Of a stretch of 64,000 bases of DNA, positions 53,887-64,000 are shown piece after piece. The DNA comes from Musa acuminata AAA Group (lineage: Eukaryota; Streptophyta; Magnoliopsida; Zingiberales; Musaceae). A model generated the notes under the pieces. It was not told where the DNA came from, made no database searches, and saw only the letters and a list, made by a program, of their open reading frames with translations. Every line of letters starts with the position of its first letter. Position 1 is the first letter of the stretch. A program made the position numbers and the translations under genes. The stretch is from positions 12,059,501-12,123,500 of the forward strand of contig NC_088357.1 in NCBI RefSeq assembly GCF_036884655.1, read 5' to 3'.

Positions 53887-56780
53887 TCATGCAGGGGAGC
53901 CACCAAACATGCACCTTCTAATGGAAACTGCAATCTCCCCCACCTCGTGTGGGTGGAGGAGGATGATACATGCTGCTAAACACAAAACAACGGTAACTAT
54001 TACAAACAAAGGAAAGCGAGTCCTCGTGATCTTGTTTGAGAAAATATCATCAAAAGCACATTTCTTGCCCAGATTATGGTGACAGTGCTGCCTGTGGGAG
54101 ATCTCTTCGTTCACAAGCAGAACATTCACATCATGCTCCACAGCCGGCTGAAATGAGTCTAAGAATAAGCAATCTTTAATTGCTTCATTTCCCTGCAATA
54201 TGATTTGTCAGACACTTTTTCTTAGCTACTGTATGGATAATGGTTATTGAAAAGAATGAAATTTTCCAGTAATCTTCAATAGCATTTCCCTGATTCTTTA
54301 CTAATTTATCTAGTATTACCAACACTATGTCCTACGAATCAATATTCTCATGCAAAATTACTAATAAACCTAGTTTCACTCGTTAGATATTCTTGGGTGC
54401 GACGTAGAGAACCGAAAACAGTCTCTGCAGGTTCAGCATGCCCCACAGTTTACATGATTCTAAAAATAGGAGAGCAGGTAACATGGAATTTGAACCCATA
54501 AATTTTAACATACTAGAGTTAAAAAAGATATAGATGTTACCTATAGATCATTGACACAAGCAGAAGCAAAAGTTGGTTTTTCTAGTTTGTCCAAGAATTC
54601 TACTCAATTTTTGGTTACTTGAAAAGCCTTTTATATTTAAAGTTTGAACATTTTTGCCTTAAAAGATGAAGAATCTTTAAGGGTGTTTGTCAAGCAAATA
54701 TCCTACACAAAGGGATAAATTATCATGTGTTACATGACTACAAGATGAGAATATTTAAAGAATCAGGGAACAGCATATATTTTAATCAGTTTTGCTGTAT
54801 GATCAAGGGACATCAGCATAATCTGAGCATAAAAATGCCAAGATTCTTCATCTGATGTCTTGTAACCCTAACAATGTCAGAGCTAGACACATAAGGATCT
54901 GAAAAGGCATAGATTTTAGACAAAGCTAAAATGGAAGAAACAACATTAGGTGAATGCAGACACATACAATTACTCCATGTGCTCATTTTATTGAACATTC
55001 GGGAGGAGCAAATTTCATATTAGGCCTGTTCAAATGTTTCACATTCATATGAATGAATTGCAAGAGCATCAAAAAGGTCAATCTAGTAAAGAAGATCAAT
55101 CCTGATAATTAATTTGACTGCCTATTATTTGCACAAATGGCTCAAACCATGGAACTCCATTTTGCCCAGACCAGTTTGTTCGAGCCTGTTTTTATCAGTT
55201 TGTGCATGTACTGGGACAAGGACTGCCCCTTTTCAGATAGTCCAATCTGGTTTATTTTTTTAAATGCTGCTTAGGCATTTAGGCCTTAGGGTTTGCATGC
55301 AACACATGTGGGGCGGGTCTGCCACCTGTGATGGTGCCCACCCGCTGCTCTCCTTTGTCTTATCACTTGTCAACTCATGAGTGTCCTGGTTCTTCTCCTC
55401 CCTCCTCTTCGTGTCATGGTATATATACCGATAACACCAAGGATCCATATGCTGGCATGGACTGGATCTGTACTGCTACATGAGTCTAGTATCCGAAACT
55501 GCATAGTTGGTTCAGACAATAAAAAATTTTCCAAATAATAAATGGCCATCTGGCTTTAGAAAACTAAAGTAGAAATTTTTTGGAATTGTTGCTTTTGACT
55601 TTGTCCTTACGAGATAGGAAAGAGAAATCAATCAATTAATTAGATGTTTATGCATGATCTGCAAAGGAACCATTATCTTTGTATAGGCAACAGATTACCT
55701 ATACATTATCTAAACAGTTAGCATAGCTGTAACTAGATTTGTTTCACATAAATGCATTTTAATCTATTTTAATAACTGCCAATGTTAATCATGATTTAGC
55801 ATTATTTGCTTGCAATGAATAATAATAGAATCAAGATACCATGTAAAGCATACAGAAAACATTCAACTAAAATCTTGGAACTAAGACATAATTCTCAGAA
55901 TAACACAAATAAAAAGCAAACATCATAACTTACTTGCTTTGTATAAATCTCCCCACACATATTACTCTGAGAGCTTTGTGGCATAAGTCCACAGATTGGA
56001 TTTCTCATTTCTGCTTCTGATCTCATGTCATGTGTTCTCTCATAAAGAATCTCTCTTGCATGGTTAAGGTACTCATGAAATAGCTTTTGGTCAACATCAG
56101 TCCATTTGTCTAGCTTATCAAAGCCATCGACATCAACAATACTATCCAGATGATGCATTATTACTTGAAGAACACTAAAAAGCTCATTCTGGAGTAAGAA
56201 TTTTAGCAAAGAAGTTAATCTCTGGACGTTTGTTAGACTCCGAAAAGCTTCCTTATCTTCCAAATGAGGTGCCTTCATTAACCATGCAATGTCCAAGAGA
56301 AGTGCTGACATCACAGATTGCCTGGATGCAAAAAAGTCACATGAGCCTGGAGAGGAATCAGTAGTCGCATTTTGGGATATAATGCTACTGGCATAGGAGT
56401 CAGCAAAAACCCCTTCCATCCTCTCAAATTCGGAACATATCTGTTTGTTACCAACAAGGACAGGGATAAAGTTGGATATTCCAGATACATTTTCAACCTA
56501 CAAAAGTAGATGGAATGGTAATGCTGCAGGGATAATTTTTTAATCAAGTAAAATGATTTTGATATTATACCAACTAGAATAAGATGAAAATATACAATCT
56601 TTTCTCAATCGTCAACAACTTAAAATTGTTGACTGAACAGATTCGACAATATCACATAGGTTTGTTTGGTAGGCAATTTCCATCAAGGTATGCAATTTCG
56701 AATAATACCGTCCGGTACGGGTGGTACATACCGGTCCGTCAGCTTACCGGTACACAAACCACTTGTTACCGGACAGAACG

Positions 56781-56858
<78 letters not shown>

Positions 56859-56963
56859 GAGGCGACGACGTCGCATTGCCTTGGTGACGTCACCCCGCGT
56901 GGGAGAAGGAAAAGGCGATGCGACGTCGCCTTTTATAAAAATATTTTATATATAAATATATAA

Positions 56964-57007
<44 letters not shown>

Positions 57008-57097
57008 GAGGCGACGTCGCCGAGGCGATGCAATGTCGCCTTTTATAAAAAAATATATATTTATAAATATATATAATCTTTTTTATATAAATATATA

Positions 57098-57140
<43 letters not shown>

Positions 57141-59139
57141 CGAACGATATACCGCTCCGGTACGGTACGAAATTGCATACATTGATTTCCACATCATATA
57201 GAGATATAAGACGATAACATTTGAAATTAAAAACAAGAAACAAAAGGGAAGACCATAGTTAGAGAGATAATAATAACTAATGAATAGATCAAATTCTGCT
57301 AGATAATGGCAATCATTAAATTAAGTCAATTTAGTAAAGAACAAATATAGAACATAATTTTTCAGTCTGCAAACTTCATTAAGCAAACTCACCTCAATAA
57401 ATGCAGGACCAAAAATTTCAGAGTCCATGTGAGTTACTTTTATCATGAACATCTCATGTTCAGAACCTTCAATGCACTCCACCTCATCATTTCCATCATA
57501 AGACCTGGACTTTCGAGTAGATGTAACACGCATAGAGTCATGTTTTAGGTACTTTCCGGCAAATGATACCAGAAACCTGCCACAATAAACATTCATGATA
57601 AGGCTAGCTACTCTCTCTCCAAGACACAAAATATTCTGCTGACTACACTTAAATCTCTACACATATAATGGCAGAACATGAGGGTATGTCACACAGCAAC
57701 TGAGGTTGTATCCTATAGCTATCTAAGCCAAGCAATCCTTGGGAAAATTCTGATATGCAACCCAGCGTCACTCTTGTGGAGATTTTTCTTCCCTGCCATA
57801 CATATAGTGTACAGCAGGAACAATTTGAGTTCCATTGAAGTCAGGTTACAGAACAGGTGGAGAATATTATGTATAAGTAAAAAGTATTCAAACTGAAATT
57901 TTACATGATTTGAGATGCATGTCCAAATGTGAATACAAAAAATAGACAAGCATATCAGAATATATTGATTGCATATCAGCATATCAAACAATATACTTAT
58001 ATATGCCTTATAACAAAGTCAAGCAGAAGCAAACATTAGATATATTGATTGCAGAGGATCTCAAGCATAAAGAAACCTTAGTATTGCAAAAAAAAAATTA
58101 CTACAACCATGATAATCTGAAATAGTTATAGGAAAACTGGAAATAGAAATAGATTACCGAAACTTGGATTGTTCAAGATTGCTGCCACATGCAACAAACT
58201 CCATAGGTTTGCCAGCCTCAAAACAAGAAGGATAAACATAATGAAGTATTGGTGCCTGCACCTCCATCTTGATATTTGTCAATGTTGTTCCATCTGAACA
58301 TATATGTGAAACACCTTAGAAACTTTTTCACATATGCTTACCCTTGATGAAATAGTTTAAGGAGGAAAAAATGAAATACTACAAAAGCATGCACATAGAA
58401 AGCATTTGATTCTAAGGAATTAAAAAAAAATCTCAGCATATGTGCTCAACCGTACAACTAGCAACTAGGAACAAATGACTTGCATCATGATGCCCTGAAA
58501 GAAAGGTTCTCATATCCGGCTACTGCCACATGTTTCCCAAATCCAGAATGGATCTATTAAAATTTTACCAGTTACAAATTCAGGAACCATTCAGATCCAA
58601 TTTACAATAAGTTTACCTAACAAATTCAAGAAGAATGTTAACTTTCTCAAGCCATCACTACTCTTGCCCAATCCTTGTCCTAGAAAATATGTAATTCTGT
58701 TGCATATATTTCATTATTTCTGATACTTGTTAAGTTTAATAGATTGACTATTTGATGGTTTCACTCGCAACACAGTATTCACCGGTCTAGCCTTAAATGG
58801 GCATGTGGACTAGGAATTTTTGGCTGGTCCAGTCTAGTAGGATAGTTACCGTCTGGTAACCAGCAGAAACAGGCTTGTCATTCAGTTTTTGCCTGTTATC
58901 GGACCTAAACCAGGCAGTAAGCCCACCCTCAATTAAAGCATTAGAAAGATCATGTTCAAAAATAATCTAGTTTAATCTTTTCTAAAGTTTTGACAGGCTT
59001 TCTTTACTCTTTGACTAGAAAGATCCTGTTCAATTCTAATTTAATCTTTTTCTTAGTTTTGGCAGGCTATCTTTACTCTTTTGACCCTTTTGAATGGTTT
59101 TTTCCCTCCTTCCTCGCCCTCACCCCCGCGCTCCCCCCA

Positions 59140-59180
<41 letters not shown>

Positions 59181-62100
59181 GGCAAAGGACAGAACAACCA
59201 TTCACATTACAAAAATATAAAACTTCAAAAAATAAAGAACTGAAAGCAAAAAGGAACTAAAGACCATCTTATACCAGGCTTATCATTTGGTACACACCTG
59301 TCCAACCCAGTAATGGTACACTTGTGTACCATGGTATCAACTATCTACTACCAACTACCAACCAAATACAATTAAACTATTATTAATTATTTATATGTGT
59401 ACCTTTTGATAAGAGTTCATAATAGATCCCTTCAAAACCCAATCTTGGCATGGAATGTGGCAATCCCAAGAAAGACAATAAGCCCATTGCAGGCCTAATT
59501 CTAACCCTACACATGGTGCTCTCTTCTGCACACAGTGATGTCCCCATGTGGCATCAGCATTTCATTACCATCCCAAGCACTTGCCTCTACCATGGCACCA
59601 TCAACTTGTGGTTTCATCCGGATAGGTATGAGAACCCACAGTCCACCACATAGTACATAGAAATTTTCGTACACATGAGGTAAAAATATGGATAAAGATT
59701 CATTCCATTAACTCACACTTCCTCTGCAACTTCACTTCCCACTGTCCAACCTTGTTTAGCATCAAAAGGGAGACCCACTGGGAACATTTCCAACCCTCCC
59801 TTTTTTTTTGTCTTGAGAGGTCAATGGTTCAAGGTCCAAAAGTGGATTAGATGTTCCATGGAAAGAGGCCCAGGTTACCTCTGACCATCTATCGTAAGGG
59901 ACAACCAGATTTGACCAAAGCACTAATCGATACTTGTACCACACCAACTAATTCCAACCCTCCTTTTTTTCCGTCTTGAGAGGTCATTGGTTCAAGATCT
60001 TCAAAAGTGGATCAGATGTTTCACGGAAAGAAGCTCAGGTTACCTCTGACCATCCAACATTAGGGACAACCAGATTTGACCAAAGCACTAATCGATACTT
60101 GTACCACACCAACTAATTCTAATGATCTAACTGGGTTCTTGTACTAATACTGAACCGAATTTTAATTTATTGGCAAGGGAAAAAATTCAGAGAACAAAAA
60201 AGAAGAAGAGCCTTCAACTAATTGGCAGTTGAAAAGCACCATAACTTGTTTGTTCATCATTCCATCACTTACAATTAGAACTTCAGATACCAGTGAAAGG
60301 CATGGGGAGAGAAGTTGATGCATCTTATAATTTATATGGTTATGGGTTAACAAATATAAAAGCTTTTAGTCAAATCAACACAGTCCAATTCATTTACAAC
60401 ATTTAGGAGCGCATTTAAATGTGCCAGTTGGTCATTGCCTATAGACTTAAACAACCATCAATATACATCAACCCAAAGCAACAAGCTCAGGATAAAGTTG
60501 AACAGCCTATGACCAACCACACCCTTCGCTAGGTGGGCAACCAAACCATTCTAAAACAACATCAATTGGTCATCCAATCAGCACACATGCAGATTCATAC
60601 CACTGTACCCCCACACCAAAACAACATCTCTAATAAAAAAATGAAAAAGAACAACTGAACATAACTGATTATTCAAATAAAGCATGCCATATTGCCAAGC
60701 CACAATGAATTAAATATTAAGAAAAAAAAACAGCAACAGACTGCCATTATCTTACTAAAGACAAGATAACTAGCAAGTTGAATGAAGCTTAAATTTACTG
60801 ATATAGCAATTTAGGCATGGGCCAAGAAATCCCACCTTGCAGAACATGAATTATCATATTGTTAAGAAAAATGAGAATAGTGCCTCTTCCAAACAGCAAA
60901 CTTTCAGGTGTATTAATCAAGTCTCTAACATAATGAGCCACATCTTGAGATAACTGTTAGAGAAAATGAACATAATTGTCAATAAAGCTAGCTGTGCCAG
61001 TTGACAAATACACATGAAGTTCCTATTGGTGAGAACCAATACTGGAAGATCATGCCAAAATAATGAAAGAATCTTCATCCTAAAATGAAAAGAAAAGCAT
61101 AAAATTCATGCTGGTGCAACATATTAACCAAAATTATTTACTGTTGAGAAGTGTGAATAAAGCAAGTGGCAAGCTAGAACATCAAGTTACTACAAGATGC
61201 AAAGCGAATTCACAATTTTATGATGAATATGTTTAGCAAAATTTTAGTTAGATGATCCTTTGCCGAAAAAAAATCTTAATCCACATTGTCTACACATCTA
61301 TACAGATTCTCCTTCTTTAAGTCCAAATTTTCATTGTCTACACTATGCTAGCCACAAATAGCACATGGAACTCATACTGGATACAATGCAATTTAGCCAA
61401 CAGTGAAGCAAACTTCTAATTTTGAAGTTTGAACTAGTAATACACTTGAAAAAAAGCAGTAAAAGAGCATTGCATTTGTTGTGACTCTAAGAACAAAAAT
61501 GACATTACTAAGCATAATAGAACTATTAAAAGCAGAACTTCATACCTTCTCCCACATGAACTGTGGCATTGCAATGAATACAGTCAAAATCGTACATCCA
61601 GGACGAATATAACCCTCCAACTCAACTGGCATATTTGCCAACCAATGGAATATCTGAAGAATTAAAGAAAAACAACAGCTTATGGTCTCACTCACAATTA
61701 AATGAATAAGCTAGCTTTTCTCAGCTACATTTCATGGAAAACACAAAAGAGTACTTGATGACGCAATCGTCTAGGAAATTCTGCAGGGTTCCAATCATAA
61801 AGCTTGAATGATATTCGACCTGTAGGACACTACAATAAAGTAATGCATCACAATCCAAACACATGTAACAATATGTTGATAGCAACATACATAAATCACC
61901 AACTGAAACCAGAATTTGTTAAACCAAGAGATATCAAAAAGCCTACCACAGATGAATAAGTACTCTTGTTCTCACAAAAAGGAGAAGAAAGGGCAGACTT
62001 TGAATTAGTAATCTTTTCAGCTCTCTGAACTTCACAGGAAGTTGCTAACCCATCATTTTTAAAGCTGGGATGTGAACCAATGGGAGAACCTTGCCCACCT

Positions 62101-62185
62101 TCAGACTCTACTACTGCTCCTCTGGCCAGAACTTTGATGCTCACAACTGTCTCAGTTGTGTGGCATATAGAGTCATTCAACATTT
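53887..62185 (-). CDS. SPL7: SPL7-type SBP-box copper-response transcription factor, 5' part missing
   Basis: SPL7 activates copper-deficiency genes through GTAC-containing copper response elements. Eight 3' exons are visible: 62185-61947, 61829-61755, 61653-61546, 60953-60836, 58293-58158, 57576-57393, 56497-55934, 54192-53887, giving 575 codons plus stop. Diagnostic are CPTGRISFKLYDWNPAEFPR, LEGYIRPGCTILTVFIAMPQ, LFGRGTILIFLNNM, HYVYPSCFEAGKPMEFVACG and the IPT/ankyrin-like long-SPL C-terminal region with LLLDIAW. The last exon encodes a His/Cys-rich segment and one hydrophobic helix (FPLFVIVTVVLCLAACIILL), as described for SPL7 C-termini, implying membrane anchoring or processing. The SBP zinc-finger exons were not found up to 64000, so the start is outside the window or hidden. 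The 62185 border is a predicted acceptor, not a start. One hAT copy lies in the intron at 56498-57392. Confidence 0.87.
56684..57184 (+). mobile_element. TA-rich hAT MITE, CAAGG family, copy 10
   Basis: The termini are CAAGGTATGCAATTTCGAATA and GAAATTGCATACATTG. The flanks ATTTCCAT and ATTTCCAC match at 7 of 8. The 501-bp interior has a (TA) tract of about 70 bp (56784-56853), further TA tracts, a TGACGTCA palindrome at 56885-56892, and repeated GGCGACGTCGCC-type dyads. It lies in an SPL7 intron. Like copies 7a and 11 it belongs to a TA-rich subtype. Confidence 0.92.
58945..59083. repeat. Tandem duplication of about 70 bp in an SPL7 intron
   Basis: AGAAAGATCATGTTC ... TTTAATCTTTTC ... TTTTGACAGGCTTTCTTTAC (about 58947-59012) is followed at once by a second diverged copy, AGAAAGATCCTGTTC ... 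TTTTGGCAGGCTATCTTTAC (about 59017-59083). No coding content. Confidence 0.75.
59142..59179. repeat. (CT)n microsatellite
   Basis: About 19 CT dinucleotides in the 2.5-kb SPL7 intron between exons ending at 60836 and starting at 58293, downstream of a C-rich stretch. Confidence 0.95.
59790..60119. repeat. 164-bp tandem duplication in an SPL7 intron
   Basis: Two copies of about 164 bp begin CCAACCCTCC (59790 and 59954) and share GTCTTGAGAGGTCA(A/T)TGGTT, CAGGTTACCTCTGACCATC, GGGACAACCAGATTTGACC and ACTAATCGATACTTGTACCA. Identity is high, so the duplication is young. GGTTCAAGGTCC in the first copy resembles a pol III B-box, but no A-box was found. Confidence 0.88.
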
Positions 62186-62580
62186 CTAGAAAGCCATTAA
62201 ATCAGAATGAGACAGTAGAAAAGAAAGGCCAATTTTATGCTACATTAGAGTAAAAAAGGAAAACATGATAAACAAGAAGAATAGACTAACGACCACAAAA
62301 CCTTTATTGATTATTGCCACTAATGTTTACAACAAGATTAATCTACAATTCTACATCTTTGGTGCTGCTCAAACAAATCATGCCTAAGAAAGTAAAGTGA
62401 AAATTACAATAGTGCTTAACTGAATGAGCTTGTACAACTATATTTCAATGAGATTGTTCAAGAAATATAGTCATCCAAAATGAAGCCGCTGATCTTTTGA
62501 ACCAGTGTCTCTACCTATCAAGATGAGAAGTATGCAAGGTAAAAAGGAACAAAGTGGATCAATAAATGTAATGCTAGGAA

Positions 62581-62780
62581 ATTTTAGGGTTTCACTAGGT
62601 ATAATTAAATTAGAATAATAATTAATTAGATTAATAATTCTTATTAATCTAATCTAATTAATTAGATTAATAATTCTTATTAATCTAATCTAATTAATTA
62701 GATTAATAATTACTAATATTTTAGGGTTTCACAAGGTATAATTAATTAGATTAATAATTCATATTAGATTAACAAGTAGA
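62581..62780. repeat. Palindromic AT-rich tandem repeats
   Basis: TTAATTAGATTAATAATTC and its reverse-complement-like TTATTAATCTAATCTAATTA alternate several times. The block is bracketed by ATTTTAGGGTTTCACTAGG (62581) and ATTTTAGGGTTTCACAAGG (about 62718), so a larger unit of about 137 bp was also duplicated. It can form strong hairpins. Confidence 0.85.
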
Positions 62781-63413
62781 TTTAATAAATAATTAAATTT
62801 AAAAGAAAATATTACCTCCATGGTCCTATAATGAGTTCGGAGATTGGTAAGGGTGATATTGGAAAAATGGGGTTAGAGTTTTTCTATTTATGGAGACCCT
62901 CGCACCCCTCTTTCTTCTTCCTGGATTATGTCGAATCATCGTCGAGGATCGAGGAGCCCAAAATTAAAGAGAGAGAATGCTACTAGGAGGAGATTGAGAA
63001 GCTTCCATTCCGTTCTTTTATAATAATAATTAAAAATGATTAATTACAAAAATAAAACAAATAAAATCTTTTCCTTTAAGGTTTTCTATCTTTAGATAAT
63101 CTTAAAAGGATTATTAAAATTCATATAATAGTTTGAAGGAATATGCCTCTTGTGATTATTGTCTCAGATTCAAGTCTTATTCAAGCATTGATTTGAAATG
63201 ACAATTAGTTCAAATATGTTACTGTTAGAGGATTTATTTTAAGGACAGTTGATCAAATAGAGAGGGAGAGACAAAGCCAAAGAGTTGTTGTATCATGCAT
63301 CACACATCTCGCAAGGTGTCCTAATCAGATTTGCATGATCCATGTGCATAACTAGCAAGTGCACTGTGCACAAGCCTACAGCCACATATGTTTCATATAT
63401 GATATCTTAAAGT

Positions 63414-63510
63414 AAAGGTATGCAATTTCGTACCGTACCGAAGTTTCGACGTTCGCTCGGTACGGTACGAAACTATATACCGAGCGGTATACCGTTCGGT
63501 ATACCACTCA

Positions 63511-63553
<43 letters not shown>

Positions 63554-63658
63554 AAGGCGACATCGCCTTTTCCTTCTCCCACACGGGGCGACGTCGCCTC
63601 GTTTATATATATATATAAGGCGGCGTCGCCGAAAAAAGCAACGTCGCATTTTATAATA

Positions 63659-63690
<32 letters not shown>

Positions 63691-63795
63691 CTTTTTCCGT
63701 TCCACCCGGTAACGAGCGATCCGTGTACCGGTAAGCTGACAGACCAGTATGTACCCGCCTGTACTGGACGGTGTTATTCGAAATTACATACCTTG
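63414..63795 (+). mobile_element. TA-rich hAT MITE, CAAGG family, copy 11
   Basis: The left end AAAGGTATGCAATTTCGTACC and right end CGAAATTACATACCTTG are the family termini with one mutation. The flanks TCTTAAAG and CCTTAAAC match at 6 of 8 if the border is shifted by one base. The interior (382 bp) has TA tracts and GGCGACGTCGCC dyads around 63585 and 63620, as in copy 10. Confidence 0.85.
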
Positions 63796-64000
63796 CCTTA
63801 AACATGGCCTCAGATCTGATCATAATATACACACTTGGCCTTGGTCAAGACTTGGAAAATCTAAGAGGAAGCAGATTTATTTTATAATAATCACTTTTAA
63901 TTATTATAACAATAATACAATATTATAAAAGAGGGTATTGAATCTTATCAATCTCCTCCACGGGCCATAGGGCTATGCTTCCTCCCTCTCTAACTCTGGA

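Larger units (their letters stand above)
62186..64000. other. Region upstream of the visible SPL7 exons
   Basis: On the minus strand a possible exon end, GGACCATGGAG|GTAATATT, lies at about 62816 after a stretch (about 62990-62820) of higher complexity. Whether this is an SPL7 exon or another transcript cannot be decided. No Cys/His pattern of an SBP domain is seen. The hAT copy at 63414-63795 lies here. The last 60 bases are unique-looking, but without a clear frame. Confidence 0.45.

Noticed and set aside
56584..56963. Frames with long Tyr-Ile repeats
   Set aside because: They are translations of TA microsatellites inside a MITE (also at 63393-63832).
59282..59345. Palindromic TGGTACACA segments as another hAT MITE
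   Set aside because: No CAAGG termini and no convincing 8-bp duplication; left unassigned.

Overview
This is a plant nuclear genomic window: long AT-rich introns, GT-AG splice sites, chloroplast-targeted and plant-specific protein families, and many non-autonomous DNA transposons. Gene structures and the very abundant CGGTAC-rich transposon family suggest a commelinid monocot. From memory of that repeat family I would guess Musaceae (Musa/Ensete), but no species can be proven from the sequence alone.

Four protein-coding genes can be rebuilt exon by exon. (1) 2209-6618, plus strand: plastid glutamine synthetase GLN2/GS2, 13 coding exons, 433 aa, probably with a 5'-UTR intron and an upstream array of W-box-like sites. 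(2) 8113-34350, minus strand: a branched-chain-aminotransferase-like protein, 19 exons, 559 aa, with a P-loop/sulfotransferase-like N-terminal half and a class IV PLP aminotransferase C-terminal half; it is spread over 26 kb because of intron insertions. (3) 36978-46666, minus strand: an ERD6-like monosaccharide transporter, 18 exons, 469 aa, with two GC-AG introns. (4) 53887-62185, minus strand, 5' part missing: an SPL7-type copper-response SBP transcription factor (last 575 codons, including the C-terminal membrane helix); the SBP zinc-finger exons are not seen and probably lie beyond 64000.

The rest is dominated by one hAT-superfamily transposon family with CAAGG(T/A)-type terminal inverted repeats and 8-bp target duplications. 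Twelve copies (about 12.8 kb, one fifth of the window) were delimited by eye: one long relative (48067-53520, 5.45 kb) carrying a broken BED/DUF659/hAT-dimerisation transposase, four medium-sized internal-deletion derivatives, and seven short MITE-like copies, three of which carry TA tracts and GGCGACGTCGCC dyads. Ten sit in introns of the three minus-strand genes, one is intergenic and one lies just upstream of the visible SPL7 exons; none lies in GLN2.

The medium and long elements keep a promoter-like segment with a dyad of MSA (MYB3R, G2/M) motifs, a TATA-like box and a leader. The subterminal regions are arrays of CGGTAC and palindromic CGGTAACGGTCG motifs. This element family, with its possible mitotic promoter, is the most unusual system in the window. 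The metabolic genes (ammonia assimilation, amino-acid transamination, sugar export, copper signalling) are not an operon-like unit; each has its own promoter.
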